From the NCBI GenBank assembly GCA_030762935.1, contig CM060887.1, forward strand, positions 15,244,501-15,308,500: a stretch of 64,000 bases of DNA, written 5' to 3'. This DNA is from Hymenopus coronatus (taxonomy: Eukaryota; Arthropoda; Insecta; Mantodea; Hymenopodidae). Positions 44,636-56,699 of the stretch are shown piece by piece. A program made the position numbers and the translations under genes. A model generated the notes under the pieces. That model saw only the letters and a program-made list of their open reading frames with translations. It ran no database searches and was not told where the DNA came from. Numbering within the stretch: position 1 is the first letter of the stretch; every line of letters starts with the position of its first letter.

Positions 44636-46265
44636 CTCTTGATGTGATGCATTCACAAGACTTTCTCTACATCTCTAACAAATTGGGAAAAATCGTATTC
44701 CTTTGCCTACTTCATGCTAATCGAGATAGCATTAGCAGAAATAGTCTTATTACTTTCTTATTTGGAAGTATGTGGGAAATAAGGGAATAGACTAGGCTAA
44801 AGCGATGGTCAAATCTTTTAAAATCCGGTTCCCAAGTGTTTGAAATCCGTTACTTAACATTGACAAGAGTGTAAAATTCCCCCATAAAAAAGGTCTTGGA
44901 TTTTAAAACTGAAAACAATAATAGATTAATCTCAAAAAACAAGTCAACTCCATTAAATAATTGCATATAAGCTAAATTGTGGGTAAAAACGAAATTTATA
45001 TATTTTGTGAAGGACATTTTTGTCTTATCTCTTGCGGCTTACCAGTTATGCAAAATTTCATCCAGCATGAAGACCTCCACAGAGGCTTTTTCCCAGAAAA
45101 TTCAAGATGTACATTCTATTTGTGTATCCTTAATATACCGAATTTTAAGGAAAACCTTAAGATACTTTTTTGAGGAATTTAAAAATTTGGAAAACGTTTC
45201 TATGTAAAGGGAGCTTGGTGTGGGGGCATTGTCTTCATACTCTACGTGTCGCATACTTGGAAGGTTCTAAACTTAAATATCAAATTTGTTATTTTATGGA
45301 CTTTTCGTTTTTTATTTTCTATACACGTACTATACACATAATGTATAGAGAAGGTATTGCACTCCACCCAAAATTCGATACCGAATTTTCACCGGAAATA
45401 AATGTTTTAGGGTCCCCGGTATCTAAAAAAAAAAATTTTTCACAAAAACGTCCGTGTATGCGTGTCTGTGTGTGTGTGTGTGTGTGTGTGAACACTAACT
45501 CAAAAACGAAAAGTCGGTAAAATATCAAACTTGCTATTTAAGTTTTGTATACTCCAGGGATGCGACACGAAGATTTTAAGAAAAATCCCCCCACCCCAAA
45601 CTACCCTTTACATAGAACTTTTTTCGAAATTTTCTATTTTCTAAAAAATGGTTCTAACGATTTTGATTAAAATATTGTATATTTACCTGACAAATAAAAT
45701 GTATATTTTGAATTATCTGGGAATAGCCTCTGAAGACTACTTTATTCTGGGTCAATTTTACGGAATTTTGCATAACTGCCTAACCGTAAGAGATGGATAA
45801 AAACTTACCACTCAACAAATGTAGAGCACTTTAAAACGCACAATATATGTTACATACATTTTTTTCATGGGGTTGACTGTTTTTGAGATATTCCTTGTTT
45901 TTGGTTTCCTCCTTGAAAAACTTATACTTTTCTCATACAGGACTTTGTGAACTCGTGTCCATACAAACAAAGGAACTTCAGTCACATAGCAACCAGCTTT
46001 TGACAATCACTTTAACTTATGGTACTTCCTTGTTTCGGTTCTACTTACAAGGAAGCAAGTAATAAGTCTATTTCTGCTAAATTTTTCTCGATTAGCAGGA
46101 AGTAAATAGAAGCATAAGGTTTTTAAAAATTATTTATTGCAGAGATATAGAGAAAGTCATGTGAATGTAACACATCAAGTTTTTTTGGATACAGGGGAGT
46201 GCAGTTTTTGGCTGGAGTGCAATACCTTCTCTATACACTAAGTACATAGTACGTGTAGAGAAAGT
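44636..46265 (+). mobile_element. R850 element carrying a nested R850
   Basis: The 5' part 44636-45313 runs from CTTGATGTGATGCATTCAC to GGACTTTTCGTTTT. A minus copy follows. Then 46180-46265 (TTTGGATACAGGGGAG to GTGTAGAGAAAGT) gives the hairpin end. The CA-rich region between the two parts is missing, so insertion was accompanied or followed by a deletion, or the tail belongs to another copy. Confidence 0.8.
45314..46179 (-). mobile_element. R850 element, full-length, nested
   Basis: Hairpin end ATTTTCTATACACGTACTATAC at left, GT tract near 45467-45490, and end GAGAAAGTCATGTGAATGTAACACATCAAG. It is bounded by T runs in an opposite-strand copy. Confidence 0.93.
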
Positions 46266-46270
46266 AATAG

Positions 46271-46333
46271 GAAAGATGAAAGGAACAATATTTCCTTTAC
46301 CTACTGTAAATAAGTATTAGATAAAGTAAGAAC
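46271..46333. repeat. 63-bp dispersed repeat, copy 2
   Basis: Matches 38311-38373. Here it directly follows an R850 hairpin end, whereas the other copy precedes an R850 5' end. Confidence 0.85.
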
Positions 46334-46839
46334 AAAAAAAAAAGAAGGGGGAATGGGTCGATGTGAAATGGGTTAGTATGGATCAATCATGTAAGGTCAT
46401 GCAGACGTACAAATAAATGTAGCGTTGTGAAGAATATTTGTCGCTGTTATTTTCGATAATCAATAGCTTCCTTCAAGCCTTACAGCAAAGAAGTCGAGCT
46501 AACCAGATATTTCCTGTATACTCCTTCTTCCAACAATTCGCATTCTGTTCGATAAGGAGTGATCACATTCCCAGAAATGCCACACAGATGTCTCCCGATA
46601 TCACACTTTATTTTATTTACAATAGATACAAGATGTTCTAGGCTCTCTCAGGAAATTCAGTTTATCTTTGCTTTGTTTTGCTTAGATTTAATTTAGTGGA
46701 TTTTTACTCTCATAAAACAGTTTTACTTTGTCTAATACGTATATACATTTATAGTAGATGTTGAAGCTGCTGCATTCCACGCAAACATTTGGAACCAAGA
46801 TTGATCGTAAACACATATTTGAGAACCCCTGAGTAAATA
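46334..46839. other. Unassigned DNA plus an R850 scrap
   Basis: About 46735-46835 (CATTCCACGCAAACATTTGG, AAACACATATTTGAG) is a minus-strand hairpin-proximal scrap. It is of the same diverged subtype as the left end of 49031-49814. Confidence 0.5.
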
Positions 46840-47653
46840 ATCTGAATTGTTACACTCACATGGCTTTCTCTAGCTGATTTACAAACTTCTTAAGTTATTC
46901 TTTTTTCTGCACCTTGCTAATTGAGATAATCATTAGCAGAATGTTCTTATTGCTTAGTTCCTTATAAGTAAGAAAAAAATAAGGGAATACACTAGGTTAA
47001 ACCTAAGCGTTTTAAAAACTATCGTTATGCGATTGTCATAGCAAATCGCTCCTTTGTTTGGAGAAAAACCGACACCTCAGAACTAAAACTAATAACAATG
47101 AATATCCCGGAAATGACTACCTCCACAACAAAAATGTAAAGGACATAAATTGTGTGTTTTGACGAGATCTACATTTTCTGTGTAGTAAGTTTTGTCTATA
47201 TTTTACGGTTTAGTAGTTAAGCAAAATTTGGCAAAATTCATCCAGAATGAAGAGTTCTTCAGAGGCTATTCCCAGAAAATTTAAGATATACATTTTATTT
47301 GGGATGTAAATATCTTTAATATACGGGACTTTAATCAAAATCGTTAAAGCCATTTTTTAGAAAATCAAAATGTTTGTAAAAGTGTTCCATGTAAAGGGTA
47401 GTTGGGGGAGGGGGGATTTTCTTGAAAACCTTCATGTCGCATCCTGGAAGATACCAAACTTAAATAACAAGTTAGGTATTTAACCGCTGATCGTTTTTGA
47501 GCTATACTGTCCACAGTATATATACACACACACATACACACACACACACACACGGAGCTGTTTCTGAAAAAGTTTTTTTTTTTTTAATCAGGGGGTCCTA
47601 AAACATGTACTTCTGATGAAATCTCGACATCAAATTTTTGGGTGGAATACAAT
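46840..47653 (+). mobile_element. R850 element, hairpin lost
   Basis: TCTGAATTGTTACACTCACATGGCTTTCTC at the 5' end and a variant II middle. It reaches TTTTTGGGTGGAATACAATA and stops before the hairpin. A CA tract of about 30 nt lies near 47521-47553. Confidence 0.9.
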
Positions 47654-47918
47654 AAAAGGACATTCTTCTACTGATTATTACCAACTAATCATACATGAAA
47701 ACAAATTATAACTTTTAGGTTAAGTATGCGTTCAACCATAAATCACACAAGAAAATTCAAACGGAAATCTATAGTAATGTGACAATTTGTACAATTTTTC
47801 ACATTGAATTGATGAGCCATATTATCTACAACTCATTTGTTAACATGCTAACATCGACTTCTTCATAAATTTGGTTTCGCGTATCAATAATATCACTTTC
47901 AATAGGCCTACAAAAAAA

Positions 47919-48760
47919 ATTGATGTAATCCATTCACATGACTTTCTCTACATCTCTACAACAAATTATTGTTAAAAAGCTTATGCTTCTATTTACTTCA
48001 TACTAATCGAGAAAAATTTTCAGAAATAGAATTATTACTTGCTTCCCTGTAAGTAGAAGCGAAATCAGGTAGTACCATAGGTTAAAGTGATAATCAAAGG
48101 CTGGTTGCTATGTGAAGTTCCTTTATTTGTATGGACAGGAGTTGTCAAATTCCTGTATCAGAAAACTACAAGTTTTTTAAAGCTGAAACCCAAAACAAGG
48201 AATATCTCAAAAAACGATCAACTCCACGAAAAAAATGTATATAACTTAAATTGTGTGTTCTAACGTGCTCTACATTTTCTGTATGGTAGCTTTTTGTTTA
48301 TCTCTTACGGTTTAACATTATGCAAAATTCCGTAAAATTCATTGAGAAGAAAGTAGTCTTCAGGGGCTATTCCCAGAAAATTCAAGATATACATCTTTTT
48401 TGTGAGGTAAATATCTTTAATATATGACATTTTAATCAAAATCGTTAGAGCCATTTTTGAGGAAATCAAAATGTTTGAAAAAAGTTCCATGTAAAGCGGA
48501 GATATTTTTCTCAAAATCTTTGTGTCGCATTCCTGGAAGATACTAAACTTAAAAATACCAAGTTTGGCACTTTACCGACTTTTCGTTTTTGAGTTATCCA
48601 CGTTGACACACACACATACGGAATTTTTTTTCTGAAAATGCTTTTTTTGGATACAGGGGACCCTAAAACTTACATTTTCGGTGAAATCTCGGTATCGAAT
48701 TTTTGGGCGTAGTGCAATACCTTCTCTATACACTATGTATATAGTACGTGTAGTAAAAGT
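47919..48760 (+). mobile_element. R850 element, full-length
   Basis: TTGATGTAATCCATTCACATGACTTTCTC to a hairpin ACTATGTATATAGTACGTG and GTAAAAGT. The internal palindrome here is AAAATACCAAGTTTGGCACTTT. Confidence 0.93.
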
Positions 48761-49030
48761 AAAGCCAGTCTCTGTATAATTTGATTTATCTCCAATAATA
48801 ATGCGACTTGCAACACTTTTATTGTATTTTATAGAGTCGTCAACATACACTGCTCGACTTCCAACTCTCTCTTCAATGTTAGTATATACTCACAGCTTTC
48901 TGCTAGAAAGTGGCACATTTTCCATTGCGATGTAACATACAATATTATTGATTTCAATTAACTAAAATGGTTACCATAACAACAATCAAGTTCATGACAT
49001 GAATAGTAAGAGAGTTAAAATTGTTCATCG

Positions 49031-49814
49031 ACATATTCCACGCAAAAATTCGAAACCGAGATTGATCATAAACACACATTTTGAAATCCTTTGAATCAAA
49101 AAAAAAATATATGTTTAAATAAGAGTTGTATGTATAGATAACATGTAAAACTTAAAAAGTCCGTTAAATATCTAAATTGATGGTTAACTTCATCTTCCAA
49201 GAATGCGTTACTAAGATTTTAATTAAAATTCCCCCACCCTTAATCACCTTTTACATAGAACATTTTCACGAAATTTTCGATTTTCTAAAAATTGGCTTTA
49301 TGGATATTGATTAAAGATATTTACATGCCAAATAAAATGAATATCCTGAATGTATTGGGAATAGCCGTTGAAACAATTCTTAGTGACTTTGGAGTAAGCG
49401 ATAAACCGTTAGAGACAGAAAAACTTACTATATTAAAAATATAAATATAATTAACATGCACAATTTGTGTTGTATACAGCTTTTTTTTTCTTCTTCTTCT
49501 AGACCTAATCATTTCCGAGATATTCCCTGTTAATGGTTTCAATTTTAAAGTACTTAAACTTTTCTCAAACGTGAAGTCCTCATGCGTTTCACTTCTCTTT
49601 TGTTTACTCCTAGCCACGGAAATACAACCGAATTCCACATCGACAACTTTCAAAAGATTTGACTATCGCTTAAGCGTAATACATTCCCTTATTTTCCTTC
49701 TACTTACAAGGAAAGAATTAATAAGACCATTTCTGCTAATGCTTGTCTGGATAAGCATGATATAGATAAAAGAATCTTTTGCTAGAGAAAGTTATGCGAA
49801 TGGAACACATCAGA
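49031..49814 (-). mobile_element. R850 element, diverged subtype, hairpin lost
   Basis: Starts CATATTCCACGCAAAAATTCG, AAACCGAGATTGATCATAAAC and ends GCTAGAGAAAGTTATGCGAATGGAACACATCAGA. The distal part resembles variant II (CTCCTAGCCACGGAAATAC). Confidence 0.88.
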
Positions 49815-49825
49815 ATTTTTTTTTA

Positions 49826-49917
49826 TTCACTGGGCCCTAAAATATCGAAATCGAATTTTGAGTGGAGTACAATACCTTCTCTACCTTATACATACGGACA
49901 TAGTATGGTAGAGAACG
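49826..49917 (+). mobile_element. R850 tail fragment with hairpin
   Basis: CACTGGGCCCTAAAATATCG through TGGAGTACAATACCTTCTC and a hairpin to GGTAGAGAACGC. It follows the previous copy across a T run, as also seen at 46180 and 53366. Confidence 0.8.
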
Positions 49918-50092
49918 CAAAAATAAAATTATGTAAGGCAGCAATTAAATATAGAAGATTTAATCAAAAAAATAAAATAATATGGAAGTAATTGGAAAGA
50001 ACTTTTGCACAAGATGACAGAAACAATATATCCCAAGCAGCATACAGTTGCAGAAACCTGGCTCTACCTACCCAAAAAAAATTTGATGTGCT

Positions 50093-50381
50093 CTATTGTT
50101 ATGACTTTCTCTACATCTCGGTTACAAATTATTGTTGAAAAGCTTATTCTTCTATCTACTTCATCGAGATAAACATTAGCAGAAATGGTCTTATTACGTG
50201 CTTCCTTGTTACAAGAAGCGAAACAAGGGAATACATCACGCTAAAGCGATAGTCAAATTTTTAAAAGTTGCCATGGGGTTGAAATCAGTTTCTTTGGATT
50301 GCAAAGAATTTACAAGTACCCGTATGAGAAAGGCTCAAAGTATTTTAATACCGAAACCAGTAACACAGAATATTTAAAAAA
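50093..50381 (+). mobile_element. R850 element, 5' third only
   Basis: TTGATGTGCTCTATTGTTATGACTTTCTC to ACCGAAACCAGTAACACAGAATATTT, where another 5' end begins. Confidence 0.85.
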
Positions 50382-51134
50382 TCTGATGTGTACCATTCAC
50401 ATGACTTTCTCTACATCTTGTTAATAAGCTTATTCTCATATCTACTTCATGTTCATTGAGATAAATATTAGCAGAAATGGTCTTATTACTTACTTCCTCT
50501 TAAGTAGAAGGAAAATAAAGGAATACACTAGGCTTAACCGATGTGGTTGCTATGAGATTGAAATATGTGTGTGTGTGTGTGTGTATTTTTTTTTTTTCTG
50601 TGTGGCCAGGAGTTTACAAGTTCCTGTATGAGAAAAGTTTGAGTATATTGAAACTGAAGCTAATGGCAAGGAACATCTCGAAAACGGTCAACTCCAGGAA
50701 GAAATTTATTTTGCATAAATTGTGTGAATTAAGGGGCTCCACATTTTTTGTGTAGTAAGTTTTTGTCTATCTCTTACGGTTTAGCCACTAGTTAGGCAAA
50801 ATTAAAAAAAAAAAATCATCCATAATAAAGTGATCTCCAGAGACTATTACCAGAAAATTGAGGGCATAGATTTGATTTGACATGTAAATATCTTTAATAT
50901 ACGGTATTTTAATCAAAATGGTATCATTTGGTATCAATTATATATTATTTGGTAATTTACCGACTTTTCGTTTTTGAGTTGTGTTCACAGACACTTGCTC
51001 GCGGACCTTTTTCTAATTTTTTTTCGATACAGGAGACTCTAAAACGTGTGTTTGTAATGAAATATCGGTATTGAATTTTTGGGTGAAGTGCAATAAACTC
51101 TCTAGCTACATACCATGGACTATATAGAGGGAGT
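50382..51134 (+). mobile_element. R850 element, near full-length
   Basis: TCTGATGTGTACCATTCACATGACTTTCTC to CTCTAGCTACATACCATGG and AGAGGGAGT. It has an internal deletion and a short GT tract (50566-50584). Two 5' ends in a row (with 50093) echo the tandem ends at 31 kb. Confidence 0.9.
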
Positions 51135-52279
51135 AAACATTTTGGAAGAAGCTAGGAGCAGAAATGAGTACTATAGGGTAGACTGTTTTTTATCTGCACT
51201 GTTAACGATTGCCTTTACGAAAATGTAGTGCGAATCACTTAATGAAAAGCCCTGACCACACTCATAGCTGCCTTACTTTCCTGGCGGTGTTGTGAGCGCC
51301 TTCATGGGCAATTCTACTGATCCAGTGTCAGCTCATGGAGTCCCTCCGGAACGCTAAGATTGCCGTCGCTATGGGCCATGACGCCTACATACGTGTAAGG
51401 GTGTTTGTGTGGCATTCTCACCCCCCATCCCTTTGCTACAGCAGCTTTGCCGGCGCCAAGGGTGGGCATACCTCCTGCCCCACCAATAGAAAGGAAATCG
51501 ACGAGAGAGAAAAGGAGAGGAGGAAACTGCCGAGAAAAGAACGAACAGAAAAGTTGGGGAACGAGAAAGAGAGAGAGGTTTCGGTTTCGAAAAGAGGAGA
51601 AAGTACGTTGAAAAGGATTTCCAGTCCTGAAGTTAGAATCGGATGAGTGCAGGGGTGTGGCGACAGTCGCAGGGCTTCCAGAAAACCACGGCAACCACCA
51701 AGGATCTGCGAGCACACGAGACGCCGCCGCTGCCGCGCTAATTTTTTCCTTCCTTCCTTACTTCCCTATCCTCGGGATATTTGCATCCAGGCTGTTAGCG
51801 CCCCTTCCACAACCTTTGCTTCTGGTAAAATGAAGGACATACATTATTCAAAAGCAAACTTTGTTCATGATGTAATTTGTAATATACGGACTACGATGTT
51901 TCGACAGGCTTATTATAAAAGGCTGAAGCATTTTAAAGGGTGAGAGTTGGAGGGCAAATTGTGTAAGCACCTTTTACTTCACCACCGTAAAAAAATAGTG
52001 CTAGATATTTCTTAAAAATAAAAATCTTTATAAATTAAAGAGGAGCCTTTTTTCTTTCTTTCTTTCTTTCTTTTCTTTTCCTTTTTGTAGTTAACGTCAT
52101 TTAAAGTGGTATTAAAAGTAAAACATAGGAGAGCACATATAACCTTCTCATATTATTTACTTTTAATACATTTAGAAAGGATATTAGTTCTATTTATATA
52201 ATATGTTACCAGACTTGACTCAAATAAAACATTTTGCAGTTCAAATAAAATCCAGCTATTCTTTTATTAACCATGTTTA
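51135..52279. other. Unique DNA with GC-richer island
   Basis: 51290-51780 is clearly GC-richer than its surroundings, with several CpG dinucleotides. A 103-codon plus frame (51335-51646, Lys/Glu/Arg-rich second half) and a 133-codon minus frame (51314-51715) overlap. Neither has a recognisable domain. It may be an exon, a CpG island or a foreign insert. A (TTTC)n tract lies at about 52048-52086. Confidence 0.4.
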
Positions 52280-53217
52280 TTCTCTCTATATGTTTATATT
52301 GTATAGAGAAGGTACTGTATTGCACCCAAAAATTCTATACCGAGATTTCAACGGAAATGCATGTTTTGAAACCCCCTGAATACAAAAAAATGCATTTTCA
52401 GAAATATGTCCGTGTGTGTCTGTGAAATGAAATGCAGTTTTATTTATGGACGCTCTTTAATTGCTGTGGCTCTCAGTGTCCCATTCTGTACTGGGTGTGA
52501 AAGACCGTTTGATTTTGCACGGAGACCTCTTTACCAGGCTTGAGGTTCTTTTACGTGGAGTAAAATCTACGACACGGGACCCAGGGCTTTACTTCCCTTC
52601 CGAAGGGAGCCATGCTAAGGTTTTTTACGCCCGAAAAAATCCATCCCGCAACCTTGGCTCTGTGCGTGTGTGTGTGTGTGTGGACAGCATAGCTCAAAAA
52701 CGAAACGACCGCTAAATACCAAACTTGGTATTTAAGTTTGGTATCTTCCAAGGATGCGACGAGAAGATTTTCAAGGAAATCCCCCAACCCAACTGTCCTT
52801 TACATGAAAAAAATTTCAAAATGTTTTTTCTTCTCAAAAATGGCTCTAACGATTTTGATTAAAATACCGTCAATGTTACATTTCGAGAGGTTGGCCGTTT
52901 TTTTTTTTTTTTTTTTTTTTTTTCCCATATTCCTTGTTACTAGTTTCAGCTTTAAAATATTTATACTTTTCTCATGAAGGGAATTTGTCAACTCTTGTCC
53001 ATACAAACTAAGGAACTTCAGTCACATAGTAACCAGCTTTTGACTATCACTTTAACCTTCAGTATTCCCTTATTTCGATTTTACTTACAAGGAAACAAGT
53101 AATAAGAATATTTCTGCTAATTGCTTCTTGAGTAGCATAAATTAAATAGAAGCATAAGCTTTTTAACAATAATTTGTTGCAGAGATGTAGAGAAAGTCAT
53201 GTGAATGGAACATCAGA
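52280..53217 (-). mobile_element. R850 element, split by a SINE
   Basis: Hairpin end TTCTCTCTATATG (short palindrome) at left, SINE at 52425-52659. It resumes with GGACAGCATAGCTCAAAAACG, has a T run at 52898-52923, and ends GTAGAGAAAGTCATGTGAATGGAACATCAGA. Confidence 0.92.
52425..52659 (-). mobile_element. tRNA-derived SINE, family C, head lost
   Basis: The reverse strand carries the body (AAACCTTAGCATGGCTCCC, CCTGGTAAAGAGGTC, ending AGAGCGTCCATAAATAAAAC). The tRNA-like head is reduced to a few bases. TCTGTG flanks both sides and may be a target duplication. Confidence 0.85.
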
Positions 53218-53228
53218 TTATTCTTTTT

Positions 53229-53361
53229 ACTTGCAAGGGACCCACGGAATATTTCTGCTAATGTTTATCTGGATTATCATGAAGTTGATAGAAGAATAAC
53301 CTTTTTAACAGTAATTTATTGCAGAGATGTAAAGAAAGTCGTGTGAATGGAATACATCAAA
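53229..53361 (-). mobile_element. Extra R850 5'-end copy
   Basis: TTACTTGCAAGGGACCC through ATTTCTGCTAATGTTTATC to GTGTGAATGGAATACATCAAA. It follows directly after a complete end at 53217 in the same orientation. Confidence 0.85.
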
Positions 53362-53365
53362 TGTT

Positions 53366-53479
53366 TTTGGGATACAGGGTACCCTAAAAGATGTATTTTC
53401 GATGAAATGTCGGTATAGAATTTTTGAGTGGAGTACAATACCTTCTCTACCCACTTACTATGTACTATGTAGAAAAAGT
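53366..53479 (+). mobile_element. R850 tail fragment with hairpin
   Basis: TTGGGATACAGGGTACCCTAAAAG through TTTTTGAGTGGAGTACAATACC to a hairpin and GTAGAAAAAGT, again starting at a T run. Confidence 0.82.
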
Positions 53480-53680
53480 AAAAATTGCATCGTGTGGAAT
53501 ATTTTGAGTATAGAAAAATGTTGGAAAAACCAAGCAAATAAGATCTAAAGCTGGGACTGGCTATTAATAAATAAGTATCCACCCATCTCTATAGCTTCAG
53601 TTAAGTTCGCTAAATGGGAAAAACATTTCTTTTCTTTAAATTTAGAATTTGTGCCATTTTATTATGAAACGTTTCTTTTT

Positions 53681-54531
53681 ACTTTCTCTACACGAACTAT
53701 GTACATAGTGTATAGAGAAGGTATTGTAATGCACCCAAAAATTCGATAGTGATATTTCACCGAAAATACATGTTTTGAGACTCTCTGAATCCAGAAAAAA
53801 TATTTTTAGAAAAATGTCCATGTGTCTGTGTGTGGGGGGGGCAGAATATCTCAAAAACGAAAAGACCGTTAAATCTTAAACTTGGTATTTCAGTTTGGTA
53901 TCTTCCAAGGATGAAACACGAAGATTTTCAAGAAAATCCCCCCACCCCAAACTACCCTTTACATGGAACTTTTTTCGAAAATGTTGATTTTCTCAAAAAT
54001 GGCTCTAACGATTTTGATTAAAATCGTCATATATTAAAGATAATTACAACACAAATAAAATATATATCTTGAATTTTCCGGAAATAGCCTCTTGAAGGTC
54101 TCTTTATTCTGGATGAATTTTACGAAATTTTGCATAACTGCTAAACCGTAAGAGATAAACAAAAGCTTACCCCACAAAAAATATAGAGCAGGTTAAAACA
54201 CACCATTTATGTTATAAACATTTTTTTTCGTGGAGTTGATGGTTTTTGAGATATTTCTTGTTTTTGGTTTCAGCCTTGAAAAACTTATACTTTTCTCATA
54301 CAGGAATTTGTCAACTCATGTCTGTACAAAGGCACTTGAGTCACACAGTAACCAGCTTTTGACTATTACTTTAATCTATGGCACTCCCTTACTTCGCATC
54401 TACCTACAAGGAAGAAAGTAATAAGACTATTTCTGCTAATTTTTTCTCGATTAGCATGAAGTAAATAGAAGGATAAGCATTTTAATAATTGCTGAGCTGT
54501 AGAGAAAGTCATGTGAATGGAACACATCAGA
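53681..54531 (-). mobile_element. R850 element, full-length
   Basis: ACTTTCTCTAC at 53681-53691 and its exact inverse at 54499-54509, then the 22-nt outer segment to 54531. Hairpin ACTATGTACATAGTG. A G8 run (53834-53841) replaces part of the GT tract. Confidence 0.95.
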
Positions 54532-55114
54532 TTTTTATGAAATTAATGATTTCAAGTTTTAGATTTTTGATCAAATTTTACAGACGCTTCAGCTTAAGAT
54601 TTTTACCGCTTTTCTTAAATTTTATGTAAATTGTAGAATATTGGAAACAGAAATATTATGTGATTCTGGGCAACACATATATGGCCCAGAAGCTGACAAA
54701 CGATGAGCACTAAATGGTTGTCCGCTTCAATGCGATTAGTGCAGATGACAGTTATTTCAATGAGCTTAACGAGAGCCCATCTAAAACAGAATCTGATGAT
54801 GAGGATATTATTATTTTCATGGCGGCTCGGCAAAAGACGGTAATTGGGTTGTTGCTAAATGATATCCCCATTAAATCTCATCTCTGCTGGGCTGATAAAT
54901 TTCACTCCACTAGCTTTTAGAGCGCTTTGATAACACTCGCTAAATGCCTGCTATTGTACACACAGCCGCCATATTTTTGTGCACAACTTTCTCCTCTAGA
55001 GATACATAACCTCATTTTAATAATATGCTGTTTTACGCAGCTGTATACAGAAATCTTTAAGTCCAGATAGCTGACTCGGGTCTCAAAAAAACGGTAATGT
55101 TCTATTCGCATTGC
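54532..55114. other. Unique DNA with a short open frame
   Basis: A 68-codon plus frame (54714-54920) includes NELNESPSKTESDDED, an acidic, coding-like stretch, and ends in TAG. I see no flanking exon evidence or recognisable family. Confidence 0.3.
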
Positions 55115-55892
55115 CAAGGCATTGATTGCATTCCACCCAAAATTCTATACCGAAATTTCACCGGAATACATGTTTTGGGTTCCCTTGAATCCAAAAAAAA
55201 ATAAAGCATTTTTAGAAAAAAAAAGTCTGTGTGTATCTGTGCAAACTTGGAATTTAAGTTTGGTATCTTCCAAGGATGCGACACGAAGCTTTTCAAGAAA
55301 ATCCTCCCACCCCAACTACCCTTTTTACATGGAAAAAATTTCGAAAGCTTTTATTTTCTATGAAAAGTTTGATAAATATCTCTTATATTTAAGATATTTA
55401 CATAACAAATAAAATGTATATCTTAAATTTTCTAGGAATAGCCTCTGAAGACATGTTTATTCTGGGTGAATTTTGCGAATTTTTTCATAACTGGCAAACC
55501 GTAAGAGATAGACAAAACCTTATTATAAAAAGAATATAGGTCATGATAAAACACACATTTTTGTCATACACTTTTTTCGTGAGTTTGTCGTTTTAGAGAT
55601 ATTCCTTCTTATTGATTTCAGCTTTAAAATACTTAAAACTTTTCTCATACGGGAATCTGTCAAATACTAGCCACGCAAAGAAACATATTAGCAACCATAT
55701 TTTAAAACATTTGTTTATCAGTTTAGTCTAGTGCATTCTCTTATTTCCATTCTACTTATAAAGGAACCAAGTAATGAGACCGTTTCTGCTAATGTTTATC
55801 TCGGCTAGCATGAAGTGGATAGAAGAACAGGCTTATTAACAATAATTTGTTACAGAGATGTAGAGAAAGTCATGCGAATGGAGCACATCAGA
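55115..55892 (-). mobile_element. R850 element, hairpin lost
   Basis: Begins GCATTGATTGCATTCCACCC, so the terminal hairpin is missing. It continues normally and ends GTAGAGAAAGTCATGCGAATGGAGCACATCAGA. Confidence 0.92.
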
Positions 55893-56699
55893 TTTTTAAT
55901 ATTTTTTTGGAGTGTTAACTCTAAAGTGTATCTTTGAGTTGCCGTGTTAAGTATTCAATTTGAATAAAAAAAAAAAAAAAGAAAAAAACTCAAACAGGTC
56001 AGCCCACGGGGTTTCAGCGCAGAACATCCTGAATTAGGACATAGGCCCTGCCATCTGTATATCCCGACCTATAAATTATTTCCTTTAAGGTGATATATCT
56101 GTGAATTTTGGAAATTCCATTGTATGTAATATATCTTATTGAAGTTTATACCGGTTTATTACACCATTAGTATTGATGTTTTTGACGTGTATAAAAATTC
56201 TAATTTTAATGGTTATTTAGATAACGATTTTTCATTATAAAAATTCATTATTCTAATAAAAATAAGCCTCGTGATGCATGTTAAGTATTCACATAAAAAT
56301 TCAATGTTACAAAACTGAGCTAACAAACACATGTGACTATATATTTTATGATATTCTTAATTAGAGTAGAAAAATGTTATTTTTTGTAATTCTACAATAT
56401 TCTTGATTTTTCAACATTTAGTAGTTCATTGGAGTATTATTTCGGAAAGGTAATATAACTATTTTCTCTAATGTACTTCTGAAGAGCGAGTTGGTGAAAG
56501 GTTGTATTGTGTGGAACATTTTGAGTACGGAAAGGTGTTTAAGCATGCGCTATATATTTATAACTACGGTTAATTAGTAGTGAAAGTAAGCCAAATAGGA
56601 AAAGTGATATATTTTCTGAAGGTTTAGAGCATTTGATTTTTTTATGAAAACATACAATTTTTTTAACTTATTTTTAGTCAAATTTCACTTAATACTGAC
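55893..56699. other. AT-rich DNA, no feature seen
   Basis: No frame or repeat recognised. An A run lies near 55965-55980. Confidence 0.45.
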
